Assembly: GCA_000381605.1 (NCBI GenBank)
Contig: KB906755.1
Coordinates: 248,001-312,000 of the forward strand
Reading direction: 5' to 3'
DNA from: Acidobacteriaceae bacterium KBS 89
GTDB taxonomy: Bacteria; Acidobacteriota; Terriglobia; Terriglobales; Acidobacteriaceae
Length of the DNA stretch: 64,000 bases
Below the pieces are notes generated by a model. It worked only from the letters and a program-made list of their open reading frames with translations. It did not search any database and was not told the DNA's origin. Below, piece after piece: positions 52,339 through 61,735 of the stretch (its first letter is position 1; every line of letters starts with the position of its first letter). Position numbers and translations under genes: made by a program.

Positions 52339-55058
52339 AATTCCTGCGACGCTTCTTCATCCGCTTTTCGAATCTCGCCACAGGGCGGAGTGCAGACCAA
52401 CGCCTGCAGGAAGAGATTGCCGAACATCTCGCGCTTCAGGCAGAAGAGAACATGCGCGCCGGTATGTCGCCGGCCGAGGCGCGGCGGCAGGCGGCACTCA
52501 AGCTTGGCATCACCCAGGCGATCCGGGAACACCATCACGCCGAGCAAAGCCTTCCCTTCATCGAGAATCTGCTCTTTGATCTGCGCTACGCGGTCCGCAT
52601 GCTTCTCCGGTCTCCCGGATTCTCTTTCATTGCAATCGCCACCATCGCGCTGGGTGTCGGAGCTACCACCGCTATCTATAGCGTGATCGACGCCACGCTG
52701 CTGCATCCTTTGCCGTATCCCAATCCTGCGGAGCTGGTCTGCGTTGTGGACGACCTTCCCGGAGTAGGCGCACATCGCGTCGGCATCTCCGTCCCTGAGT
52801 GGAGAGACCTCGAGAGTTCCGGAATATTCCAGTCCGTGTCGATTACCGGCACCGGCGCAAACGTGAACCTCACCGGCAGTGCACAGCCCCTGCGTCTCAG
52901 CTTCAAGCAGGTTATGCCGAACTACTTCGCGGTCCTCGGTGTCGGCGCGCAGTTGGGCCGCACCTTTGATGCGAATGACGCCACTCCCGGCTACAACCTG
53001 GAGGTCGTGATTAGCGACGGGCTCTGGCGGAGGGAGTTCGGAGCCGACCCGCACATTCTGGGCAAAGTTCTGCGCTTGGACAACGACGAGTATCACGTTG
53101 TGGGCGTCATGCCGCGCGGATTTCGTGATCAGGGCTCAACCAGCGAGGAGCAGAACGTGGAACTTTGGCTGGGAGCCGGTTTTGCCGGTGTGCCGTTTCC
53201 GGCCCCTCAGCGCGGTACACGTCTGCGGAGTCGAGCCGTCATCGCGCGCTTGAAGCCCGGTCTCTCGATTGCAGCCGCGCAGGGACACCTCAATGCACTG
53301 GTTGAATCTCTGAAAAAGCAATATCCAGGAGACTATCCGCCACAGACCGAATGGACGATACGCCTGGTTCCGCTCAGCGAAACCGTGGTTGGCAGCGTTC
53401 GCCAATCACTCATTCTGCTCTTCGGCGCGGTAGGATTGGTGCTGCTGATCAGTTGCGTCAACGTTGCCAATCTGCTGTTAGCCAGAGCCAGTGTGCGAGG
53501 TCGTGAGATCGCGGTTCGACAGGCGCTGGGAGCGCAAAAGACCCGCCTCATCCGCCAGCTTCTCACCGAGAGCCTGCTGCTCTTTCTGCTGGGTGGAATT
53601 GCCGGTTCCGCCCTCCTCTTATGCACCCAGCATTTACTGCTGAGGCTTATTCCGGAGAGCCTCCCGCACCTCAACGACATATCGATCAACTGGGGCGTGC
53701 TAGGATTTGCCGTGGCTGTCTCCGTCGCAGCCGGAACCATCTTTGGGCTTACTCCGGCATGGATTACGAGCGGTGTCGATTTGATCGGTACGCTCAGGCA
53801 GGAAGGACGTGGCTCCGGCGGATCACGGCAACGCTCGCGCGTCCGTCAAATTCTGGTCATCAGCGAACTGGCGCTTTCCCTGGTGCTCATGGTCTCCGCG
53901 GGCCTTCTGCTGCGCAGTTTCTGGGACTTGTTTGCGGTGCAGCCCGGCTTCAATCCTGACCGCGTGATTGCCATTCAAACCTGGCTGCCGGGGCCCAACG
54001 ATCCCAATGTGGATATGTACCGAACCGCCACCCAGGAATCGGTCTTGGTGCGCGAGATTCTTCGCCGCAGCCGAACCCTGCCGGGCGTGGAAGAAGCGGC
54101 CATCGGCGACGAGGCCTCTCTTCCCCTGGGCCACAGAGATCCCGGCGGGCTGCCATTGATCCGCGAAGGCATCGAGACGATGGAGAATCAGGCTCCAGTG
54201 ATCGACAGTCCGATCGTTTCACCCGAATACTTTCACCTGTTGGGCATGCCGCTCGAGCGCGGACGCCTTTTCAGCGACGAGGACCTTGAGGATACGCCCC
54301 AAGTTGCGATCATCAATCAGGCCGCGGCTCGCACCTACTGGTTAAACCAGGATCCGCTTGGCAAACGCGTCCGTTTACGCTTGGATACCCGCGGTCTGCC
54401 GGGCTCGGCCAAGCCGGCCTGGACCACGATCGTCGGCGTGATTGCGGATGCCCGCACAGAATCGCTGGCGGACGCGGCAATTCCGCAGATTTACCGCAGC
54501 GTGTACCAGCGCTCCGCCAAAGACCTGGCCATCTTTCTTCGCGGACAGCTCGATCCCAGCACCATCTCCACACAAGTGCGCACGCAGGTGCGGTCCATCG
54601 ATCCAACACTTCCCGTCTTCCACGCGGAGACCCTCGATGAGGTGCTCTACACCTCGCTTGCCGTGAGGCGATTCTCGATGGAGATGGTGGCCTTTTTTGC
54701 AGCCACTGCCCTGTTGCTCGCCGGGCTTGGAATCTACGGAACGATCTCCTACCTCGTCAACGAACAAAGGCGTGAGATCGCCATTCGCCTCGCTCTGGGA
54801 GCTCAAAGAGGAAGCATCCTCAACATGGTCCTGCGCCGGGGGCTTGGCATGGCCGCTGCGGGCGCCGGGGTAGGTGTGGCCGGCGCGCTCATCGTCTCTC
54901 ACCTCATGGCCGGACTGCTCTACGGCGTTTCGGCGACCGATCTGCCCACCTTCGCCGGCGTCACCCTTGTCCTTACCATGGTCGCGCTCGCCGCCAGTTC
55001 TATTCCGGCGCTGCGCGCCATGCGCCTCGATCCAATCGCTACGCTCCACGCTGAATGA
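52335..55058 (+). CDS. Duplicated MacB/FtsX-type permease without ATPase (ADOP family)
   Basis: 907 residues from the ATG at 52335, overlapping the PadR stop as ATGA. An N-terminal helical prefix (RSADQRLQEEIAEHLALQ) is followed by DLRYAVRMLLRSPGFSFIAI, the first membrane helix, a periplasmic MacB core domain, and an FtsX unit near 350-480 (RASVRGREIAVRQALGAQKT). A second core domain and FtsX unit end the protein (EQRREIAIRLALGAQRGS). No ATP-binding domain is encoded. Such fused orphan permeases, usually paired with PadR, are a feature of acidobacteria. Substrates are unknown. Confidence 0.85.
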   Translation: MKFLRRFFIRFSNLATGRSADQRLQEEIAEHLALQAEENMRAGMSPAEARRQAALKLGITQAIREHHHAEQSLPFIENLLFDLRYAVRMLLRSPGFSFIAIATIALGVGATTAIYSVIDATLLHPLPYPNPAELVCVVDDLPGVGAHRVGISVPEWRDLESSGIFQSVSITGTGANVNLTGSAQPLRLSFKQVMPNYFAVLGVGAQLGRTFDANDATPGYNLEVVISDGLWRREFGADPHILGKVLRLDNDEYHVVGVMPRGFRDQGSTSEEQNVELWLGAGFAGVPFPAPQRGTRLRSRAVIARLKPGLSIAAAQGHLNALVESLKKQYPGDYPPQTEWTIRLVPLSETVVGSVRQSLILLFGAVGLVLLISCVNVANLLLARASVRGREIAVRQALGAQKTRLIRQLLTESLLLFLLGGIAGSALLLCTQHLLLRLIPESLPHLNDISINWGVLGFAVAVSVAAGTIFGLTPAWITSGVDLIGTLRQEGRGSGGSRQRSRVRQILVISELALSLVLMVSAGLLLRSFWDLFAVQPGFNPDRVIAIQTWLPGPNDPNVDMYRTATQESVLVREILRRSRTLPGVEEAAIGDEASLPLGHRDPGGLPLIREGIETMENQAPVIDSPIVSPEYFHLLGMPLERGRLFSDEDLEDTPQVAIINQAAARTYWLNQDPLGKRVRLRLDTRGLPGSAKPAWTTIVGVIADARTESLADAAIPQIYRSVYQRSAKDLAIFLRGQLDPSTISTQVRTQVRSIDPTLPVFHAETLDEVLYTSLAVRRFSMEMVAFFAATALLLAGLGIYGTISYLVNEQRREIAIRLALGAQRGSILNMVLRRGLGMAAAGAGVGVAGALIVSHLMAGLLYGVSATDLPTFAGVTLVLTMVALAASSIPALRAMRLDPIATLHAE

Positions 55059-55188
55059 CGTTTTCGCAAGCTTCAATCCAACTAATGTGACGCGCGCAAG
55101 CAGCAACTCCCTGTTTCAGGTTGCAGATGCAAAACATGTTGGATGCAATGAGCTGTAAAAATCCAACTAGTTACTAAAACCAAACAGC

Positions 55189-55422
55189 TTACGCTTCAGC
55201 GCGATTGAGCCCACCACCGACAAAGTGGACTACCTCCAGGCGATCCCCGCCATTCAGTAAGGTCTCGGCCCAGCCCGACCGTGGGACAATCTCGCCGTTA
55301 TGCTCAACAGCCACCCGATCACCCTTCAGCCCAAGTTCACCGATAAGCTGTTCCAGGCTGGCTGGCTGTGGGAGGGACTCAAAAGCGCGCGTCTGGCCAT
55401 TAAGAATCAGAGTCAAGGACAT
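55189..55422 (-). CDS. thiS: Sulfur carrier protein ThiS with C-terminal extension
   Basis: 77 residues from the ATG at 55422 (GGAG 5 nt upstream). It has the beta-grasp pattern [33 protein letters not shown] and [13 protein letters not shown]. Active ThiS ends with Gly-Gly, where ThiF adenylates it and ThiG takes the thiocarboxylate sulfur. Here six residues (LNRAEA) follow VGGG, so the tail would need trimming or the protein is not functional as written. It sits downstream of thiD on the same strand. Confidence 0.8.
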   Translation of the reverse strand: MSLTLILNGQTRAFESLPQPASLEQLIGELGLKGDRVAVEHNGEIVPRSGWAETLLNGGDRLEVVHFVGGGLNRAEA

Positions 55423-55488
55423 CACAACTCCAGATTAGCAGGCCGCCTCCCCACCCGACAGTAGCGGATTATCAGACATCGCACGGCC

Positions 55489-55848
55489 CTACTCGAACAG
55501 CCGCACCGCCCGCTCAACCAACCAATCCTGGAATCGCTGATGCAAAGTTCTTTGCTCTGCAAACTCCTCGAAGACGCTTCGACTAAGGCCCATGAGGAGA
55601 TGAATCGCCTCCACCTCAGCCGCATGATCGAACCTCCCCGTCGAATACCTCCGGGAGTTTGCCAGATACTCCGCCGCTCGCCCCAGCGTCAGCAGCGTTC
55701 GCCCATGGTGCGTGTTCGTAATGCGATGGATCGTCAGGTCGCCGACGTTCGATGAGGCCCTGCCCCCTGAGAGGCTCGGAAACGATCGTGCCTTCCGCGA
55801 TGGAACCAGTACAGGGCGATTTGGCCCCGGAAAAACTGCTGTTGCCAT
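55489..55848 (-). CDS. Conserved-looking hypothetical protein between thiD and thiS
   Basis: 119 residues. The first ~45 residues look low-complexity and the true start could be later. The remainder is helical and charged (RTLLTLGRAAEYLANSRRY, AEVEAIHLLMGLSRSVFEEF). GGAGGA occurs about 12 nt before the ATG. It is not a known thi enzyme by motif. Confidence 0.45.
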   Translation of the reverse strand: MATAVFPGPNRPVLVPSRKARSFPSLSGGRASSNVGDLTIHRITNTHHGRTLLTLGRAAEYLANSRRYSTGRFDHAAEVEAIHLLMGLSRSVFEEFAEQRTLHQRFQDWLVERAVRLFE

Positions 55849-55963
55849 GGACGTTAATTCCTCCGTCCACCTTCCTATCGGCTCAACAATCCTCGCCTTT
55901 ATTGGAAATCTCCCGACCAGTGTGCAACGCCCATCACTTTAGTTCACCCTGGGTCGTGAGTCG

Positions 55964-56767
55964 TTAGTCATCACCCAGCGGCCACAGATGATTCACTGGC
56001 CCCTCACCATGACCGATCGGCGTCGCCGTTCTTATCGCCTCCGCCACATATTGCTTCGCAATCACAGCAGCATCCCTGCCCGCATCCCCAAGCACAATCC
56101 TGCTCAGCAGCGCGCTCGAAAATGCACACCCCGTCCCATGCGTCGAATGGCTCGCAATCTTCTCCCCGTGCAGCCACAACACCTCACCCGCAGTTGTCAG
56201 CAACAAGTCGTCGGGCGGATCCAGATGCCCACCCGTCGCCACCACATTCAACTCCGTACCCATCTTCTGCAACACCCGAGCAGCATCGAGCATCTCGTCC
56301 CGCCGCCCAACCACATGCCCGGTCAATATCCCTAACTCCTCAAGGTTCGGCGTCGCCCAGTCCACCAGTGGCAGCAGCCTCCTCCGCAACATCGCCACTC
56401 CCTCAGGATCCAGCAGTTCCCTTCCCGAACTCGATCGCACCACTGGGTCAAGCACCACCGGCACTCGTCGCTCATCCGCGCGCAACATCTCCAGAAACTC
56501 AGCCACCATCCCCACATTAGCCGCTGTCGCGAGCATGCCGATCTTGATTCCCGCCAGCGGCAGATCGCTTTGCAGGCAATCCAGCGTATCGTGCACGATA
56601 TCCGCTGAAACCGGCATAGTCGCCCTCACCCCCATCGTCGACTGCACCGTCAGCCCTGTAATGCACGACGTCCCAAACAGCCCATGCGCCGCAAATACCA
56701 TCAGGTCCGCCGTCACTCCCGCACCTGACGACGGATCGAAGCCCGCTATTGTCAGTACTGTCTGCAT
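55964..56767 (-). CDS. thiD: Hydroxymethylpyrimidine/phosphomethylpyrimidine kinase
   Basis: 267 residues from the ATG at 56767 (GGAG about 8 nt upstream; ATG at 56773 and GTG at 56776 are also open). It is a ribokinase-like enzyme with VLTIAGFDPSSGAGVTADL at the N-terminus. VVLDPVVRSSSGRELLDPEGV is near mid-protein and the anion-hole/catalytic motif HSTHGTGCAFSSAL is near the C-terminus. It phosphorylates HMP and HMP-P in thiamine synthesis. The start overlaps the upstream gene's stop, so it is translated with that unknown membrane protein. Confidence 0.9.
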   Translation of the reverse strand: MQTVLTIAGFDPSSGAGVTADLMVFAAHGLFGTSCITGLTVQSTMGVRATMPVSADIVHDTLDCLQSDLPLAGIKIGMLATAANVGMVAEFLEMLRADERRVPVVLDPVVRSSSGRELLDPEGVAMLRRRLLPLVDWATPNLEELGILTGHVVGRRDEMLDAARVLQKMGTELNVVATGGHLDPPDDLLLTTAGEVLWLHGEKIASHSTHGTGCAFSSALLSRIVLGDAGRDAAVIAKQYVAEAIRTATPIGHGEGPVNHLWPLGDD

Positions 56768-56772
56768 ACGCA

Positions 56773-57420
56773 TCACTCCGGATGCGCCGCAAGAAACTTC
56801 TTGTACTCGCTATCCAACCCCTTGATCAACGACTCCAGAAAAATCAGCTGACCTTGAAGCACCTCGATACGGTCTTTGATCTTCACCGCCTCCTCCCCGC
56901 TAGGGTTCGGATCTCCCGCCTTCGAATTCAAAAATGGAGCCACGCTCAGCACGGTATCCCGAACCGCCTGATGCTCGGCCGCAGTAATCTCGTTCTGTGT
57001 GTTGTAAATATCCGAATACTCCTGCGCTCGTGCGTAAGGCATATACGAAAGTGCGCCGGTCGACTGCGCCGTCTTCCAGCTCACATCGTCAAAGGTGCGA
57101 ATCCGAAAATTGATCGTCATGTTCTCGCGGTTCGACACCTTCGGATTGGCGATGATCTTCGTCATCACAGCAACATCCTGTCTCAACAGCTCCTGTTCTT
57201 TTTTCAAATCCTCAAGCACACCCTGCAATCCCCTCGCATTGCCTTGAATCTCTCGCTGCAGACTTGCCTCCGCCTCATGCACCAGATGCCGGTGGTGCCA
57301 CACTTCGACGCAGCCCTCCAGCGCCAGGGCGATCAGCAGTCCCAGCGTGATCATGAACATATGGATAAAGAACTCGCGCACGCCATGCACCGGTTCGCTG
57401 GGAGGATGAACTTCGATCAC
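56773..57420 (-). CDS. Membrane protein of unknown function upstream of thiD
   Basis: 215 residues. One membrane segment near residues 17-35 (FFIHMFMITLGLLIALALE) is followed by a long charged, helical region (EAEASLQREIQGNARGL, GEEAVKIKDRIEVLQGQL) with coiled-coil character. No family function is known to me. Its stop overlaps the possible thiD starts (TGATG). No TPP riboswitch was found upstream. Confidence 0.65.
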   Translation of the reverse strand: MIEVHPPSEPVHGVREFFIHMFMITLGLLIALALEGCVEVWHHRHLVHEAEASLQREIQGNARGLQGVLEDLKKEQELLRQDVAVMTKIIANPKVSNRENMTINFRIRTFDDVSWKTAQSTGALSYMPYARAQEYSDIYNTQNEITAAEHQAVRDTVLSVAPFLNSKAGDPNPSGEEAVKIKDRIEVLQGQLIFLESLIKGLDSEYKKFLAAHPE

Positions 57421-57533
57421 TGGTCTGTCGTCTCCTGTCGTCGATACCGCCTAGCCTACCAAATTCAAGGCGAGGTGTTCGACGACAAGAGACTTCGTCT
57501 TCCAGTGCACCACGGCGACCCATCGCGACAGCT

Positions 57534-60350
57534 CTACGGAACCGTCACCGTGATCTCGTTCGATGGCGTGCTCTCCATACCGCTGGAATCGACCGACTTG
57601 ACGACATAGCTGTAGGTACCAGTCGAGACCGCTTTATCTACGTAAGTAAGCGTCACATCCAGCGACGAGTTCAACAGCACAAGAGATCCGCTGCCTGCCG
57701 CTCGATAGATGTTGTATCCGGCCACGTCGGGCGCATTGGTCGGTGCAATCCAGCTCAGATCGACCTCATGCGCGACTGCCGTCCCTGTGCCACTCAAGCC
57801 AACGACTGCCGTGCCTCCACTGGTCGAGTTGCTGCTGACCGTGATCTGACCGGTGAGAGCTCCAGTCGTGGCTGGCTTGAATTGCAGCGTCAACGTCACC
57901 GTCTGCGTGGGATTGAGCGTCACCGGAAAACTTCCGCCAATAAGGGTAAATCCAGCCCCGGTAATCGTGGCCGAGTTCACCGTCACCGGCGTCGTCCCGG
58001 TGGATGTAAGGGTCAACGACTGCGTCGCTGTAGAGTTTACCGCGAGACTGCCGAAGCTCAGGCTCGTAGTGCTTATCGACAACTGTGCGCTACCGGCCGC
58101 CGTACCGGTTCCACCTAAAGCCACCACGGCCGTGCCTCCCGTAGCCGAGTTGCTGCTGATTGCGATCTGACCGCTTGCTGCCCCCGCAGCTGTCGGCAGG
58201 AACTGGATCTGCAGCGTCACCGACTGTGTGGGGTTCAGAGTCATCGGGAAGCTCTGAGCCACAATCGTAAAGCCAGCGCCAGTGATTGCCGCAGAGTTCA
58301 CGGTTACCGGAGCCGTACCAGTCGACGTCAGCGTCAGCGACCGCGTCGACGGAGTATTCACCGTCACGCTGCCAAAACCCAGACTCGACGCACTGACACC
58401 CAGTTGAGGACTCGTCGGTGAACCAGGCGGTGTTGGTGTTCCTGACCCAGTCGTCCCGGTCCCGGTCAGAGCCACCGCCGCCGGGCTACCGCTCGCCGAA
58501 TTGCTGACGATCGAAATTTGACCACTGGCTGCCCCAGCAGATGTTGGATTGAACTGCACCTGCAAGGTCGTTGTCTGCTGAGGATTCAACGTCATCGGCA
58601 GGCTGGCGCCAACAATCGTGAAACCGGTACCTGTAGCCGTTACCGAGTTGACCGTTACCGGCGCAGTCCCAGTCGACGTCAGCGTTAGCGACTGCGTCGA
58701 CGGCGTATTGAGCGTCACGCTGCCAAAACTCACGCTCGAAGAACTCACCGCCAGTTGTGGACTCGTCTGCGGCCCAGGTGCTGCTGTTGTACCAGTCCCG
58801 GCCAGAGCCACAAACGCTTGGCTCCCGTTTACCGAATTACTGACGATCGCGATCTGCCCACTCGCGGCTCCAGCCGATGTCGGATTGAACTGCACCTGCA
58901 GTGTCGTTGTCTGCTGAGGATTTAAAGTCATCGGCAGGCTGGCTCCAGCAATAGTGAAACCGCTACCTGTAGCCGCAACAGACGTGACGGTCACCGGTGC
59001 CGTCCCAGTCGAGGTTAGCGTCAGCGACTGTTTCGATGGCGTATTCAACGTCACGCTGCCAAAACTCAGACTCGAAGCACTCACCGCCAGCTGTGGACTC
59101 GTCTGCGGCCCAGGTGCTGTTGTTCCAGTCCCCGTCAGAGCCACCATCGCTGGGCTGCCGCTCGCAGAATCGCTGACGATCGCAACTTGACCTGTCGCCG
59201 CACCGGGCGCTGTCGGATTGAACTGTATTTGTATCGTCGCAGCCTGCTGCGGATTCAGTGTCATCGGCAGGCTGGCGCCAACAATGGTAAAGCCGGCACC
59301 TGTAGCCGTAATCGAGGTGACCGTCACTGGTGCTGTTCCGGTTGACGTCAGCGTCAACGACTGCGTCGTCGTCGTGTTCACTGTTGCACTGCCAAAACTC
59401 AGGCTTGAAGCACTGACCGCCAGTTGCGGACTCGTCTGTGGCCCCGATGATTCCGATGTTCCCGTCCCCGACAGAGCTACCATTGCCGGGTTGCCGGACG
59501 CCGAATCGCTGACGATCGAGACTTGTCCACTGGCCGCTCCAGCTGATGTTGGATTGAACTGTATCTTCAGCGTCGCCGTTTGAAGAGGGTTCAGCGTCAT
59601 CGGCAGGCTGGCGCCCACAATCGTAAAGCCGGCGCCTGAAACCGCAGCCGAGCTGACCGTCACCGGCGCTGTCCCGGTCGACGTCAGCGTCAACGACTGC
59701 GTCGTCGGTGTATTCACCGTTGCGCTGCCAAAACTCAGACTCGAAGTGTTCACTGCCAATTGAGGGCTCGTCTGTGGCCCCGACGGCGCTGCTGCCCCCG
59801 TCCCGGTTAGAGCCACCATCGCTGGGCTACCGGTCGCGGAATTGCTGACAATCGCGATCTGCCCACTGGCTGCACCAGCTGATGCTGGATTGAACTGTAC
59901 CTGCAGCGTCGCTGCCTGAAGCGGATTCAGAGTCATCGGGAGGGTCGCGCCCACAACCGTAAAGCCGGCACCTGTAACCGCAGCCGAGCTGACCGTCACC
60001 GGTGCTGTCCCGGTCGACGTTAGCGTCAACGACTGCATCGTCGGTGTATTCACCGCTGCGCTGCCAAAACTCAGGCTCGCAGTGCTTACTGTTAACTGGG
60101 GCGAACTCTGTGGCGACGCCTCACCTGCGCCGACCGCGATGCTGTTGGCTGCTCCGCAACCCGACGCAACTATCGTCAAACAGCTGGCTAGAGAAAAGAG
60201 GAGAACTCTTCCCCATCCGTTGAACCAAAGACGCTTCGCTCCGGACCGGATTCGATTCTGTGATCCCTTCGAGGAGTCGTCACTAAAATCGGCTACTGAA
60301 ATTGACAGAACTTCGCAAAAATACCTGGGAAAAGAATAGATGCCTGACAC
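57534..60350 (-). CDS. Secreted ASH/choice-of-anchor-D repeat protein with C-terminal FN3 domain
   Basis: 938 residues from the GTG at 60350, placed 5-6 nt after AGAGGTG; the frame is open to a GTG at 60359. A late hydrophobic segment (RVLLFSLASCLTIVASGCG) ending in Cys could be a lipoprotein signal, with a 40-residue charged lead before it. Seven Ig-like repeats (SLSFGSxTVNT ... LTSTGTAPVTV ... LQVQFNPT) follow, then an FN3 domain nearly identical to that of the repeat protein at the left edge. It is probably a surface or cell-envelope adhesin-like protein. Confidence 0.85.
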   Translation of the reverse strand: MSGIYSFPRYFCEVLSISVADFSDDSSKGSQNRIRSGAKRLWFNGWGRVLLFSLASCLTIVASGCGAANSIAVGAGEASPQSSPQLTVSTASLSFGSAAVNTPTMQSLTLTSTGTAPVTVSSAAVTGAGFTVVGATLPMTLNPLQAATLQVQFNPASAGAASGQIAIVSNSATGSPAMVALTGTGAAAPSGPQTSPQLAVNTSSLSFGSATVNTPTTQSLTLTSTGTAPVTVSSAAVSGAGFTIVGASLPMTLNPLQTATLKIQFNPTSAGAASGQVSIVSDSASGNPAMVALSGTGTSESSGPQTSPQLAVSASSLSFGSATVNTTTTQSLTLTSTGTAPVTVTSITATGAGFTIVGASLPMTLNPQQAATIQIQFNPTAPGAATGQVAIVSDSASGSPAMVALTGTGTTAPGPQTSPQLAVSASSLSFGSVTLNTPSKQSLTLTSTGTAPVTVTSVAATGSGFTIAGASLPMTLNPQQTTTLQVQFNPTSAGAASGQIAIVSNSVNGSQAFVALAGTGTTAAPGPQTSPQLAVSSSSVSFGSVTLNTPSTQSLTLTSTGTAPVTVNSVTATGTGFTIVGASLPMTLNPQQTTTLQVQFNPTSAGAASGQISIVSNSASGSPAAVALTGTGTTGSGTPTPPGSPTSPQLGVSASSLGFGSVTVNTPSTRSLTLTSTGTAPVTVNSAAITGAGFTIVAQSFPMTLNPTQSVTLQIQFLPTAAGAASGQIAISSNSATGGTAVVALGGTGTAAGSAQLSISTTSLSFGSLAVNSTATQSLTLTSTGTTPVTVNSATITGAGFTLIGGSFPVTLNPTQTVTLTLQFKPATTGALTGQITVSSNSTSGGTAVVGLSGTGTAVAHEVDLSWIAPTNAPDVAGYNIYRAAGSGSLVLLNSSLDVTLTYVDKAVSTGTYSYVVKSVDSSGMESTPSNEITVTVP

Positions 60351-60362
60351 CAACTTCACCTC

Positions 60363-60773
60363 TTTGAACTTGAATTCGTGAATCAGAGGCAGAAAAGAGG
60401 ATCAGGCTAACTACTGCTAAATTCCTTATGCGTGCATCCTCAAACACAGAGTTGCATCTACAAGGGGCACACGCAATAACACCAATTAGGTATCTACCTA
60501 ATTTGAACTTGCAATTCGTGATTCGAGGCAGAAAAGAAGATCAGGCTAGCTACTGCTAAATTCCTTATGCGTGCATCCTGAAATACAGAGTTGCATCTAC
60601 AAGGCACACACAATCACACCAATTGGATATCTACCTAATGGAACGTGCAATTCGTGAAACAGAGGCAGAAAAGAGGATCAGGCTAGCTACGCTAAGTTCC
60701 CTATGCGTGCATCCTGAAATACAAAGTTGCATCTACAAGGCACACGCAATCACACCAATTGGGTATCTAACTT
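60363..60773. repeat. Three tandem 137-139-bp repeats
   Basis: Copies at about 60363-60501, 60502-60638 and 60639-60773. Each has GAGGCAGAAAAGARGATCAG near its start (60386, 60525, 60662), then CTATGCGTGCATCC-like and GTTGCATCTACAAGG segments. The third copy is the most diverged. They fill the space between the divergently transcribed repeat-protein and pyrF genes. Confidence 0.9.
60484..60503. promoter_or_regulatory. Near-perfect palindrome at the repeat junction
   Basis: AATTAGGTA-TC-TACCTAATT, 9-bp arms around a 2-bp centre, at the end of repeat copy 1. The corresponding sites in copies 2 and 3 are degenerate. An operator or small hairpin is possible. Confidence 0.4.
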
Positions 60774-60815
60774 AAAATGGTATATGCGATAGGCCATCAT
60801 TGCTAGACTCAAGTT

Positions 60816-61559
60816 ATGCACATCCCCGCAACGCTTACCACACCCAGGGACCACCTCGCAATAGCGCTCGACTTCGCTGAGGAACGCGACGCCATGCAAC
60901 TTGTAGAACGTCTTGGCCAAACCTGTCATTGGTACAAAATTGGTCTGGAACTCTACTATGCCGCCGGAAACGGCATCGTTCAAAAACTACGCGACCGCGG
61001 CTTCAACATCTTCCTCGATCTGAAGCTGCACGACATTCCCAACACAGTCGCTGGCGCAGTCCGCTCCGCTACGCAGGCGGGAGCATCGCTCCTCACTATC
61101 CACGCCGGTGGCGGCTCCGCCATGATGAGCGCCGCAGCCGAAGCCGCGGCAGCCCCTGGTTCGCCTCGCCTCCTTGCAGTCACGGTCCTCACCAGCATGG
61201 ACGCGAACGAACTCGCTGGAATCGGAATCACGTCGTCCCCGGCGGAACAGGTCCTTCGTCTTGCCAGACTGGCCCAGGCCTCGGGAATCGACGGCATGGT
61301 CTGCTCCCCCGAAGAGGTTACGCTACTCCGCAGGGAGACCCGTCCTGACACCCTGTTAGTCATCCCCGGAATCCGCCCCGCCGGAAGCGCAGTCGGAGAC
61401 CAGAAGCGCGTCGCCACGCCCGCACGAGCGATCGCCGACGGAGCCTCGATGCTCGTCGTAGGCCGGCCGATTACCCGCGCCGCCGACCCTGTAGCCGCCG
61501 CGGAGGCGATCTTGCAAGAGATCGAAATCGCCAGCTCAATCTCCAGTATCAATAATTGA
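60816..61559 (+). CDS. pyrF: Orotidine 5'-phosphate decarboxylase
   Basis: 247 residues. Family motifs: LAIALDFAEERDAMQLVERL at the N-terminus and the catalytic DxKxxD site IFLDLKLHDIPNTVAGAV near residue 70. MVCSPEEVTLLRRE, LVIPGIRPAGSAVGDQKR and SMLVVGRPITRAADP supply the phosphate-binding end. It decarboxylates OMP to UMP, the last step of pyrimidine synthesis. It stands alone, without other pyr genes. Confidence 0.95.
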   Translation: MHIPATLTTPRDHLAIALDFAEERDAMQLVERLGQTCHWYKIGLELYYAAGNGIVQKLRDRGFNIFLDLKLHDIPNTVAGAVRSATQAGASLLTIHAGGGSAMMSAAAEAAAAPGSPRLLAVTVLTSMDANELAGIGITSSPAEQVLRLARLAQASGIDGMVCSPEEVTLLRRETRPDTLLVIPGIRPAGSAVGDQKRVATPARAIADGASMLVVGRPITRAADPVAAAEAILQEIEIASSISSINN

Positions 61560-61735
61560 AAAAATAATTCGAAAAAGTGGCGTGTTTTTCAGACCGCAAA
61601 AACATGGTGTCAACGCACCACGTTTCACCATCAATCCACCACAAATTCACCACAAAAAAACCACGTTCAGGACGCGCATTTTCGCAAAACCCCCTGCAAA
61701 AACGCCCCTCCACCACGCAGAAAAAAAACTAAACA
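61560..61735. other. Low-complexity CCAC-rich intergenic stretch
   Basis: About 175 bp between pyrF and the DDAH-like gene, with recurring CCACAAA/CACCA motifs and A-runs. A 65-codon open frame crosses it, but its His/Pro/Lys/Thr composition is not convincing. It may be a recurrent intergenic element. Confidence 0.4.

Noticed and set aside
55425-57600. TPP riboswitch for the thi genes
   Set aside because: No CUGAGA-type thi-box was found upstream of thiD or the preceding gene.
57768-59583. Plus-strand open frames of 78-121 codons in the second repeat gene
   Set aside because: They are antisense to the repeat protein and follow the same 300-bp periodicity, so they are not separate genes.
60363-60773. 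CRISPR array
   Set aside because: The three units are 137-139 bp long, adjacent, and have no short repeat/spacer alternation or cas genes.
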